Part shown: positions 25,901 to 33,699 of the stretch, piece by piece
Layout: each line of letters begins with the position of its first letter
How positions within the stretch are numbered: the first letter of the stretch is position 1
DNA from: Leptidea sinapis
Taxonomy: Eukaryota; Arthropoda; Insecta; Lepidoptera; Pieridae
Reading direction: 5' to 3'
Assembly: GCF_905404315.1 (NCBI RefSeq)
Contig: NC_066312.1
Location: 7,241,001 to 7,305,000, forward strand
DNA: 64,000 bases
The notes under the pieces: model-generated
The model's input: only the letters and a program-made list of their open reading frames with translations
What the model was told of the DNA's origin: nothing
Databases searched by the model: none
Program-made: the position numbers and the translations under genes

Positions 25901-28900
25901 TTGCGAAAGTTGTCTATTTTCTTTTATTTCCACTAGCGCGCTCAAAAATTATGACCATGAACGTTACCTTTGACGTTTTTCATCAGTATCATCATCATTT
26001 CAGCCGGAAAACGTCGACTGCTGGACAAAGGCCTCCCTCAATTATCGCCATGACGATCGGTCCTGCGCTGCCCTCATCCAACCAACTCCGGCGATCTTGA
26101 CCAGATCGTCGGTCCATCTTGTGGGGGGGCTACCAACACTACGCCTTCCGGTAGGAAGGTCCTCGAATGGCGACCACGGGTACGTGGTGCCTTACTGCCA
26201 TCTGTCCGCCGAGCTATGTGCCCTGCCCACTGCCATTTCAGTTTCGCAATCATTTGGGCTATATCAGTGACTTTGGTTCTCCTACGGATCTCCTCATTTC
26301 TGATTCGATCTCGCTGGGAAACTCCGACCTCTCCATTGCCCTAGCAATAGTGAGCTTCCTCATAAGGCCCATAGTTAGCGACCATGACGGTTTTACTGAT
26401 TGCTATTGCAAATCACTTTTTGCCTTTATAATTTACATTTATACAACGAAATGAAATTAAACAACGAATATCTGCTTGCCATACGTATTAAGATAAAAGT
26501 TTTATGTAGAAAGATATGCGTTGTACGGTTATGATAATATTATATATCTAGATATGATGAAATAATACAAGTGTATTGCGAGCAACGGGAAAATCAGAGT
26601 AACAAATAGAGTTGACTGGTTATAAAAGATCACAAAAACTAATTGTTCAGTTCAAGGGTACAAAATGCTGCGCAGCTACAAATGTTTTAAATGTTTTTAA
26701 CTACAACGTACGGTATAGGGTATTCTTAAGATGATTGGTAGCAGGATAGACTGCAAATATATGAGTCTCTATCTCAAATGGAATGGAGAAATAGTGAAAT
26801 TAAGAGTAGGTTACAGTACTAACTTAGTTTTTCAAGTTAAACTAATATGATTTTGAGTCTGTAGTTACTTGAAAATAAAGTTTTATTATTATTTTTATAC
26901 TACTAAACGTTTAAGTGTTTATTTTTTCAGTGAATCGTTAACTCCTCCGTTCCGCAACAAGTCCAGTTCAACCCTAATATAATTCTTTGAAATTGTGCTA
27001 TTTTTTACTTTACTTACATTAAGAGTTTATTGCGGATTATTGCACCTCCCCATTTAGATAAATGTAAAAAGTGTTTTTAATATATTTTCATGCATAGTAT
27101 GCATTTTAATTACGTAAGTATTAGACATTAAAACTTCATAATTCTTCTTGAAATAATAAAAAGGCTTGTAATTTTACAGATATTTAACAGTGGGAGGCTC
27201 CTTTGCACCGGATGCCGACTAGGTTATGGGTACCACAACGGCACCTATTTCTGCCGTGACGCAGTAATGTGTAAGCATTCTTGTGTTTCGGTCTGAAGGT
27301 CGCCGTAGTTAGTGAAATTACTGGGCCAATGAGACTTAACATCTTATGTCTCAAGGTGCCAAGCGCGTTGAATGGGCAGTGCGTATCAATTACCATCACC
27401 TGAACATCCTGCTCGTCTCTTCCCATATTTTCATAAAAGAAAACATGGCAGACAGAATCAAAATATATTAATTTAAATATATCCCAACTTGTCAACCCTA
27501 ACAATGGCTCGTGTCTTTTATGACAGGGTTATCGCGGTAACACTCATATCAACAATTTATATATTTGTGCTAATTACCAATTGCTACTTAAAATTATTAT
27601 TATACATTTTGCAACTACGAAATAATTTAGAGCGTTGAAGCTGACCTCCAAATGCTCGCGGCTTTGGAGCTTTGTGTGTGAGCAATTATATCGTTCCCAG
27701 TCTCAATATAATTAACCTTTTGTAGAGAGAAAAAATACTTATGCCAAAATAGTATATATTTTCTGTGCCACCAACTAACCACTGTTCAAATTCTAATACA
27801 ATTTTTTTTATTCAAAACAGAATATGACATTGAAAGTCAATAACTACCACCTTATGCCTTAGACCTGAGAAGTATTTTGGCTTTTTTTTTCATTAAAATA
27901 TATTTAAAAAGTAATATTGTACAATTAAACTTATTATTTAATAGCCTGAGGGCGGCCGCTCTATCCCCAATCTGTGGAATCGTTAAGAAAGTTATTTATG
28001 TTATAGTAACCTTTCACAACAAACGTTTAATAACAAATCTTTTGATTAAAGTAATACTTTTGTTTTGAACATCTTCTGGGATCTTGATGTAAAATCATAT
28101 TCATCACTCCCCACAAAAGTCTTACTAACTCGACTTAGCCGAGTAGTAGGCATAAACGTTACCAGTGTCAATATTTTCTGCGCTAACCACTTACGGCCGT
28201 TCCCAATATTCAGTCTATCTCTTACTTGAGATAAAAATCATAACTATCGTTGAATTTTCTGTTTCAATAAACTTATCGACGGTAACTCATCTTATCCGTA
28301 CGCGTCTGTCCATGGGACGACGTATAGCTTACTAGCGATAGAAATTTGTATAGAAATTTCAATTCACGCGTCCCAATATAAGGCGATAGGAATGATTTAT
28401 CGGGCATGCTGGGACAGCTTCAGATTATTGACAGCTAATTACTGACAGTAGAAGGTAGTATTTTTGTCTCTATCTGTAGATAGTATATTGGAAACGGCCG
28501 TAAGATACCGGAAATCACCAACACAATATTTACAAGAAACATTCTCTTGGCATTTCAAGTATTGTAATATTATGATAACCAGCGTACTATAATTATATTT
28601 CTTCAATCTCCTACAATATCAACTTTAATTTAATTTACAATGCTAATAACCTAATAATTAAGTGCTTTGAGGAAAATATTAGATTAGATTATTAGAAATT
28701 ATAACCTAGGTCCTAGAGAATCATTGAGAGCGAAATTCAAAGAAATTAACATCTTGACTGTTGCCTCTCAATATATTCTTGATAATGTAATGTATGTTCA
28801 TAGGCACATAAATGAATTTGCCAGAAAGTGTCATAACTCGGCTAAGTCGAGTTAGTTAGGCTTTTGTGGGGCGATGTATATGCTTTTACAACAAGATCCC

Positions 28901-31900
28901 AGAAAACGTTCAAAACAAAAGTATTACGTTATTCAAAAGAATTGTTAAAAACGTTTGTGTGGTAAAGGTTACTATAACATAAATGACTTTCTTAATGATA
29001 CCACAGATTGGGAATGGAGCGACCGCCCTCAGGCTATTAAATAATAAGTTTAATTGTACAATGTTACTTTGTTACTTTGTAAATGTTACTTTAATTGTAA
29101 AACATATTTTTTATGAAAAAAAAGCCCGCTGAGTTTGTTGCGCCCATTCTTCTCAGGCCTGAGGCATTCATTTTGGAATGGGTGGTAGTTTTTTTTGACT
29201 TGTGATTAATGATTGATGTGATAAGTGATTTCACATCCTATTTTGAATAAAAATATTTGAATTTGAATGTAAATGGTCTTTGTTTGAGGCTCTTTCAAGC
29301 CTTTCGTATCGAAACTACCGCCATTCGATGCGAAATTTATCCAAGATGGTTTATGGCTATTTATTTTTTTATTGTATAATTTATTTCCTTTTAAAATTCG
29401 CCCAGCGAATTGGACGGGAACGGCTAGTTGCCTAAATTCGAGCTATTTGTTTTTAGAAATTCACCAGAACAGAAAACCAGAGAAAGATTGAAAATCATTC
29501 TATTATATAGCTCCGTATATTAAATATTATTCATAATTTAAATTATATTACTTAGAGGTAAAGTGATTCATTTAATAACAAATTATTCTTTATTTCATTA
29601 TGTTTTGTTCACAATATCCACAAAGAGTCGTGTCACTAGTGGTCGTGTAAGTCTGCGATAAAATTTGTATTGTATTGAAAGTAAACCTTACAAACGTGTC
29701 TTTTCTATTGTATGGTTAAACTACAGCAAACGTATATAAGGGGAAAAATAATCTAATCGAAGCCCTAGCGTTCCTTTGAATATCATAAGTATAACACTTC
29801 TAGGACACAAAAAACAATAGGATTTATAATAATGATTGATGAAATTATCGTTTAAAAATTATTAATTTGTTTTTCGTAGCGCAACGTAGCATACATTGAT
29901 TGAATCTAACTATTGTAGAACATTTATGTTACTGGCCCGACTTTATGATTTTAGCTCAAACTAGTTTTATTCTAGGCCAAAACGATTTATCTAAACGTGT
30001 CAGGCTTACACAAGTTTATACAAGTTTAGCCTAGGACAATCTCGTTTAGATAACTTTTAATAGTATACATTAAGATTTAATTTCTTGTAAGCGGATAAAA
30101 AATATATCGCCCTTCTTCTGTGTAATATTATTTGCATAGTTTAGATACGTTTATTTTGTAACCATGATTCTATATTTATGAAAATAAGGGACGAGGACCT
30201 TCTGATGATGGTAATTGATACGCCCTGCCCATTACAATGTAGTGCCCCTAAGGAGTCTTGAAAAACCCCAAATATTCTGAGCGGCACTACAATTGCGCTC
30301 GTCAGCTTGAGACATAAGATGTTAAGACTCATTTGCCCAGTAATTTCACTAACTACGGCGCCTTTCACACCGAAACACAATAATGTTTTCACATTACTGC
30401 TTCACGGCAGAAATAGGCGCCGTTGTGGTACCCATTATCTGGCCGGCATTCTGTGCAAAAGAGCCTCCCACTGGTATAAATATTAATAATTTTTAACAGC
30501 TATTTAGAATGAGAGAAACGTGGTGTTATTATAGAAGCCAAACCTCGATCCGATGTCACTGCCACGTAGATTCTCTTTGTCATTTTGTCATCCTTAATAT
30601 CTTCTGTTTTATCAGCTACTATATCTGGCTGTTTCTCCTTTTCCTTTTGGTCTACAGGTCCCTTTACCAATTGACTTGACTCGTAGAACTTACGAGGACC
30701 GTAACCAAATGGCCTTGCTGCACTCAACTCGCGTTCCGCTTTTGTGAATCTGGATGGAGAAATACTTAATAAAGTATAACATTGACACACTTTTACACAA
30801 ATTATCTTGTCCCAAACTAGGCATAGCCAGTACTATGATTACAAGACAACGATATATTTAATACAATACACTTACCTAAACTAACATAACTACTTATAAA
30901 CACCCATGACTCGGAAGCAAACATCCATACTTACATAGATGACAGAATTCGAACCCGGGACTTCTAGTTCAGTAGGCAGGGTCACTAACCGGCTATGTGG
31001 GTCGTCATTAGGCGTTTTGTTTTAATTGATTCATGGGTGTGTAGACGAATTGCTCAAAAAAGTGATATAACATGATAAAAAAGATAAGAGAAAGACATAC
31101 AACTGTATGTATGTAAATAGTCTAACGTTGCACATTAATGGCTTAATAACCAATAATAGTGAAACCCCTTGGACTGCCAGATCTCTGGATCTCACGCCTT
31201 GTGATTTCTTCTTATGGGGATTTGTCAAAGACCACGTGTACGCAGAGAGTGTTCACAGTCTAGAAGAATTTCAGTATCGTGTACGTCGTGCAATTGCTTT
31301 AATTACTCCGCAAATTTTAAGGAAGTTCATTTAGAAACTGTAAATAGAGCTCGTCATTGTGTTGCACATCGAGGAGGTCACTTCGAACATCTGCTTTGAA
31401 TACAAAATTTTGTACTTACTAAGATATAAAATGTATGCGAGTGTTTAATGTAATTTTTTTTGATATTTCTCGTTTTATTTATAACTAGCTGACCCGACAG
31501 ACGTTGTTCTGTTCATTATAAAAAAAACCTCGTGCGGGTGGAATTTCGTAAAATTCGTTCTTAGCTGACCTCTACTCGGTGAAAAGAATATTCCTACCAA
31601 ATTTCAAGTCTCTAACTCTAACGGTTCCAGAGATATCGTGATGAGTGACTATATACGTGGAAATCTCCTAATATGTATATATATATAGATAAGTTATAAT
31701 TGTCATTTTACTCATTAAGTAAAGTGCTTTCGATGTCAGTTTAAAGTTTTTTGATATCTGTAATATTTACGGAATAATCACCTGTACGTAACCACTTAAC
31801 GATTACACCCGGTATATATAATCTGAATCTCGGAAACGGATCCAACGATTTTCATAAATTTTGTATACAAAGGGTTTCACGGGCGAGAAATCGATCTAGC

Positions 31901-32522
31901 TAGGTTTCAATTTTAAAATAGACATAGGTCAGATGGAACACTGGGTGATCCGGAAAGCAGAAGACCCCGGTTCGAATCCAGATGTCCTATTACTTTTTTT
32001 TTGTTCAAGTTTTGTACATTCTTAAAAATCGTACAGATATTTAGTAATTAGCTATATCAGGTCGACCAGGCAGTCATTGTTCCCGTCGCACATATTATTT
32101 CAGGAGCAGCAATATCTTAAATGTATACATAAATATACAAATTTATACTAACTTTTATATCAGTTAACTGATCTCTATGAAAATTCACTACATATACTTT
32201 GAATAACAATAACCTTGTTCAAATGAAGCCAGTTAGCTCATTTTTGACATATGTATGAATAAAATATTAACAGCCTTATATCAGCCGTATGACTACATAT
32301 TATTATAATAAAGATAAAATTCTTGCCACTGGAGTGCTAGAGCAATAATACTTTCTGAATATCAAGGCCTTTAAAATACTAAAGTATTTACTATTTAGTA
32401 TTCTTATGTTTTATATTAAATTGTAGAGAATATATTATAAACTCATACTTGCTTGCAGACACCATTTTCATAGTTTTAGTAATTTTCTGAATATTTTTGA
32501 TAGATTTCAAGCGTAAGGAAAC
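13675..32522 (-). CDS. Divergent mitochondrial ATP synthase gamma subunit (five exons, first exon not found)
   Basis: This is the central rotor shaft (gamma) of F1-ATPase in the mitochondrial matrix, which couples c-ring rotation to the catalytic sites. Five exons join with consistent phases: 32522-32449, 30749-30544, 20466-20303, 17206-17042 and 13941-13675, giving about 291 codons before a TGA stop. The N-terminal helix carries LRLKSIKNIQKIT and MKMVSASK. The core carries VAVTSDRG/LCGGVHSG across a splice junction and VCIGDKSR. The C-terminal helix carries MDNATKNA and ends RQAVITRELIEIISGAAAL, the family signature. Many positions that are usually invariant in insects differ, and about 28 charged residues are inserted before VAVTSDRG, so it looks like a paralogue rather than the housekeeping copy. 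The reading frame is open and the splice sites are intact. A short mitochondrial-targeting first exon must lie right of 32522. The introns are full of transposons. Confidence 0.93.
13968..14313 (-). mobile_element. MITE with TACCACTGAACTGG ends
   Basis: The left end AAATACCACTGAACTGG and right end CCAGTTCAGTGGTATA are inverse. The interior carries GACGCTCGCGAG (inverse) and GGCTGCGAAGGAACGTACAA. There are no coding frames. Related copies are at 42628-42925 and 57590-57730. Confidence 0.75.
14314..15435. other. No feature recognised
   Basis: A 98-codon plus-strand frame at 15149-15445 has no recognised domain and no splice context. Confidence 0.45.
15561..16325. other. AT-rich stretch, very A-rich at 16020-16310
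   Basis: Two CGCCATCTAG motifs occur near 15660 and 15780. The rest is low-complexity sequence. Confidence 0.5.
16326..16600 (-). mobile_element. CR1 LINE 3' fragment
   Basis: It matches the 51 kb CR1 tail: AGTGATCA.CGCCCTCCACA, GGAATCACAGGAGCGTTGC, and CACTGTGGAGTAAAGCCACA. Confidence 0.85.
17042..17206 (-). CDS. ATP synthase gamma, central Rossmann-like exon
   Basis: This 165-base exon has phase 0 at both ends, acceptor TTTGCAG and donor GAG|GTAATG. It encodes IGRIAPVFADASVMAAAI, then GYKYDVGEIFYNKY and ends NKYKIE, matching the part of gamma that usually reads IGRKPPTF...A..I...YD...I.YNKF. Confidence 0.9.
17207..18145. other. Intron sequence, mostly unassigned
   Basis: Around 17575-17620 there is a piece of the Zenon-like LINE 3' end (GAGAAGAACGGGGGCATAAA). 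Nothing else was recognised. Confidence 0.45.
18146..18440 (-). mobile_element. ACGGCCGTTCCCAATAT MITE, one end lost
   Basis: This is a reverse-oriented, more diverged copy of the family at 28191-28504. It keeps the TTAACGGTCGTGCCCAATA end but lacks the other terminal repeat. Confidence 0.7.
18450..18620. repeat. Fragment like the CR1 5' region
   Basis: It shares TTAGTCGCCTCTTACGACA and the ACGC-CCGG end with 54290-54465, just upstream of the CR1 endonuclease frame. Confidence 0.55.
18859..20065 (+). mobile_element. Deleted Tc1-like element
   Basis: TA-flanked inverted ends begin CAGTCGTGGACAACTAATTA and match the inverse of the right end. The interior keeps a Tc1 transposase C-terminus at 19544-19774 (WPANSPDLNPIEHLWHEIKK). 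Upstream frames are broken and about a third of the usual 1.6 kb is gone. Confidence 0.88.
20083..20237 (+). mobile_element. Helitron-like 3' end, second family
   Basis: It shares about 155 bases with 29270-29427. The end GCCCAGCAAAGCGGGCGGGA then AAGGCTAG before T contains a short hairpin followed by CTAG, as in Helitron termini. The 5' end is not located. Confidence 0.6.
20303..20466 (-). CDS. ATP synthase gamma, GLCGG exon
   Basis: The acceptor is TTTTGTAG and the donor GAT|GTAAGT. The exon completes the Gly codon and encodes LCGGVHSGVSRRIRREM, then a Lys/Glu/Gly-rich linker, then NRIVCIGDKSRAMLRREF and ends INVKD. It is 164 bases long and ends in phase 0. The first 70 bases of this exon are repeated exactly at 1-70. 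Confidence 0.93.
21157..22451 (+). mobile_element. Intact mariner transposon
   Basis: The element is 1295 bases, flanked by TA on both sides; the empty site is visible in the left copy near 766-769. The 29-base terminal inverted repeats at 21157-21185 and 22423-22451 differ at one position. One uninterrupted transposase frame fills the interior. Confidence 0.97.
21336..22391 (+). CDS. Mariner transposase, D,D34D class
   Basis: This 351-residue cut-and-paste transposase is the usual length for mariner. The N-terminal paired-type helix-turn-helix region includes KTMIYKWHGLFKQGR and DDPRPGRPIEATTPE. The linker carries WVPRMLT. The catalytic triad is visible as Asp in VTGDETWVHHYEPESK, Asp in LLHDNAPVHTS, and Asp in YSPDLAPSDFYLFP, with exactly 34 residues between the last two. 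No stop or frameshift interrupts it, and both ends of the element are present, so it may encode active enzyme. It is absent from the left duplicate, so insertion followed the duplication. Confidence 0.96.
   Translation: MEKIEHRAVVKFLTKQGKTPQTILQEMLAVYGDSAPGKTMIYKWHGLFKQGRESIEDDPRPGRPIEATTPEIIEKVEKHVLEDGRLKKKQLAASVGVSETTILNILHQHLGMSKVCSRWVPRMLTPLQKRERVNCSREYLDRCGEVREEIMARIVTGDETWVHHYEPESKQESMQWHKKGTPPPKKFKVSQSAGKIMATIFWDTEGILLIDYKERGVSITGEYYASLLDRLKEAIKEKRRGKLTKGVLLLHDNAPVHTSHVATAAIHRCGFEQLRHPPYSPDLAPSDFYLFPKMKKELRGKKFRDDDEVKSAISAYFDAQDKTYFFDGINKLYARSQKCIRVKGEYIEKEK
24785..25125 (-). mobile_element. CR1 LINE 3' fragment (right copy)
   Basis: This is the duplicate of 3094-3430, with a few substitutions and small indels. 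Confidence 0.85.
25411..25662 (+). repeat. Dispersed repeat family A (duplicate copy)
   Basis: This is the right-duplicate counterpart of 3719-3975. Confidence 0.8.
25983..26395 (-). mobile_element. RTE-type LINE 3' fragment, longer copy
   Basis: This is the same fragment as 4318-4543, but it continues past the duplication edge (26213) into typical RTE sequence. A segment near 26153-26177 appears inverted relative to the 44 kb copy. Confidence 0.75.
26396..27181. other. AT-rich, nothing recognised
   Basis: No gene or repeat was identified in this intron stretch. Confidence 0.5.
27182..27440 (+). repeat. Dispersed repeat family A
   Basis: This copy includes GTGGGAGGCTCCTTTGCACC and GTCTGAAGGTCGCCGTAG and ends with the GTCTCTTCCCATATTTTCAT tail. 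Confidence 0.8.
27441..27815. other. Nothing recognised
   Basis: There is no coding signal and no repeat match. Confidence 0.45.
27816..28150 (-). mobile_element. Zenon-like LINE 3' fragment
   Basis: It carries GCCTGAGGGCGGCCGCTC, CAATCTGTGGAATC and ACTCGACTTAGCCGAGTAGT, matching 48958-49510. It is inverted relative to 28735-29275. Confidence 0.75.
28191..28504 (+). mobile_element. ACGGCCGTTCCCAATAT MITE
   Basis: The termini TTACGGCCGTTCCCAATATT and AACGGCCGTAAG are inverse. The interior has ATCGACGGTAACTC, CCATGGGACGACGTATAGC and GGGACAGCTTCAGATTATTG. It is about 314 bases and noncoding. Confidence 0.8.
28735..29275 (+). mobile_element. Zenon-like LINE 3' fragment
   Basis: A broken frame reads NVMYVHRHINEFARKCHN. 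The 3' end is AATAAAAATATTTGAATTTG, the usual terminus of the family. Confidence 0.8.
29270..29427 (+). mobile_element. Helitron-like 3' end, second family
   Basis: It matches 20083-20237 from AAATGGTCTTTGTTTG to ACGGCTAG. The terminal hairpin is weaker here because of substitutions. Confidence 0.6.
29428..30175. other. AT-rich, nothing recognised
   Basis: There is no coding signal; this is intron of the gamma gene. Confidence 0.5.
30176..30478 (-). repeat. Dispersed repeat family A
   Basis: This is a reverse-oriented copy 66 bases left of the end of the charged gamma exon. It runs from the tail AAAATAAGGGACGAGGAC to GAGCCTCCCACTGG. Confidence 0.8.
30544..30749 (-). CDS. ATP synthase gamma, exon with charged insertion
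   Basis: This exon begins FTKAERELSAARPFGYG, which continues the coiled coil, and ends IYVAVTSDR plus the first base of a Gly codon (donor GAG|GTTTGG). Residues coded by about 30655-30572 form a Lys/Glu/Asp-rich stretch that I do not expect in a standard insect gamma. The phase fits the exons on both sides. Confidence 0.92.
30860..31015 (-). mobile_element. tRNA-derived SINE
   Basis: On the minus strand an A-box-like TAGCCGGTTAGTGACCC is followed by a B box GGGTTCGAATTC at typical spacing. No folded acceptor stem is present, so it is not a tRNA gene. Confidence 0.55.
31130..31400 (+). mobile_element. Mariner-like transposase C-terminal fragment
   Basis: The sequence reads RSLDLTPCDFFLWGFVKDHV and RRAIALITPQILRKF, the end of an IS630/mariner-type transposase. 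It lies between two gamma exons. Confidence 0.7.
31495..31689 (-). mobile_element. Short LEP1-related Helitron
   Basis: On the minus strand it begins TCTATATATATATACATA and ends GTCGGGTCAGCTAG between A and T. The interior differs from the other two copies. Confidence 0.75.
31810..32075 (+). mobile_element. Composite repeat with tRNA-like head
   Basis: It has GATCTAGCTAGGTTTCAATT, then GGGTGATCCGGAAAGCAGA and B box CGGTTCGAATCC. It matches 46640-46935 in inverse orientation. Confidence 0.65.
32449..32522 (-). CDS. ATP synthase gamma, N-terminal helix exon
   Basis: This 74-base exon starts after a TTAAAACAG acceptor and ends at a GTATGAG donor, leaving two bases of a Lys codon. It encodes VSLRLKSIKNIQKIT followed by KTMKMVSASK, the conserved N-terminal coiled-coil strand of gamma. 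It begins in phase 0, so the preceding exon should end on a codon boundary. Confidence 0.9.
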
Positions 32523-32930
32523 CTGTTTTAATTGAACCATTTTACGTCAATTTACTCTTTTAGCTACAAAAAGAGATTTATATTTACATCACATTTATAC
32601 AGATGTCATGAAGACAGTGCGATAAATATAGAATAAACAAGAACTGTCATATTTTTTCTGTGGTAATTATAGGAAAAGGTTAACATACAACTGTCAAAAT
32701 TGAAAAAATGATTTCAGCATAGAGGAGGGATCAATATTTACGAATTATTTTAAGTTCGTATTGTGTAAATATATATTGTAAATTGTTTGTTTTAATTTAG
32801 ATAGTAAATTAAAACTCGGCGTTTTCCCATATAGTGATGAATTTATATATATTTCCGAAAAACAGATGTTTATTTCAAAACATAGCGAAAACCTTATAAA
32901 TTAACCCAAAATTTGTAGTTTTATTTTAAT

Positions 32931-33167
32931 GAAAATAAGGGACGAGACGAGCAGTGCCGCTCAGGATTCTTGAAAAACCCCCAAATATTCTGAGCTGACA
33001 TAAGTTGTGAAGTCTCATTTGCCCAGTAAATTCACTAGCTACGGCGCCCTTCAGACCGAAACACAGAAATGCTTACACATTACTGTTTTACGGCAGAAAT
33101 AGGCGCTGTTGTGGTACCCATAATCTAGCCGGCATCCTGTGCATAGGAACCTCTCACTGGTAAACTT
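32931..33167 (-). repeat. Dispersed repeat family A
   Basis: This is a reverse-oriented, internally shortened copy upstream of the recognised gamma exons. Confidence 0.78.
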
Positions 33168-33485
33168 GTATAACTTGACCTGAACCAGTATAACTTGAAT
33201 AGGCAAATTTTTGGCAAACTTAAAGCTGAAATTATATATAAATCCTTTCTCGAATTTTAAGATCCCCAATAAAACAATAATCTCAACCAATTGCGCACCA
33301 CTCTTGCATTCCAGTATTTCCATTATTTGACCTTTAATGAAGTCTTCTCTCTAGAATTTTATACCTCCTGAAAACCCCCGCACCACCGTTAGGATTGAAA
33401 TACCTTCTCTCCCTAGTTTTCACTCCTTTTGTAAATTTTAAACAAAATAATATTAAGTTACCTAAGATTACTTATAAGTCCATAG

Positions 33486-33686
33486 ACTATGACATATGTG
33501 AAAACTTCGAAAAAAATTGAGGTTGAAGGTATACCTCTATGAGCTAGTTTGAGCAATGCACGCACACTTATACAAAGTGACGCATTAATATCGATTGTAA
33601 GACGTACCTTGTAACGCACACTAAAATTATAAGCCTGACCAGTTTTCATCGGTTGTCTACAGCAAGAGGCTCTATCTAACAATATA
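33486..33686 (-). repeat. Repeat D (GCAGCAAGAGGCTC family)
   Basis: It shares TAAGCCTGACC.GTTTTCATC, GGTTGTCTA and AGCAAGAGGCTCTATCTA with 42985-43160, 50370-50535 and 60145-60360. Confidence 0.7.
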
Positions 33687-33699
33687 AACTACCATAAGT

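Larger units (their letters stand above)
20397..26213 (+). repeat. Right copy of the segmental duplication
   Basis: This is the copy lying within the gamma-subunit gene: it starts in the 20303-20466 exon and extends into the upstream intron. It contains the mariner at 21157-22451. Beyond 26213 the RTE fragment continues normally, so this side is the parental context of the right-hand breakpoint. Confidence 0.97.

Noticed and set aside
31940..31992. tRNA-like sequence with a good B box
   Set aside because: There is no matching acceptor stem or anticodon arm; it belongs to a repeat present again at 46640-46935.
33300..33368. GGTATAAAATT box and downstream ATG on the minus strand as the gamma promoter and first exon
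   Set aside because: The frame after the ATG has no mitochondrial-targeting character and no good phase 0 donor to join 32522.
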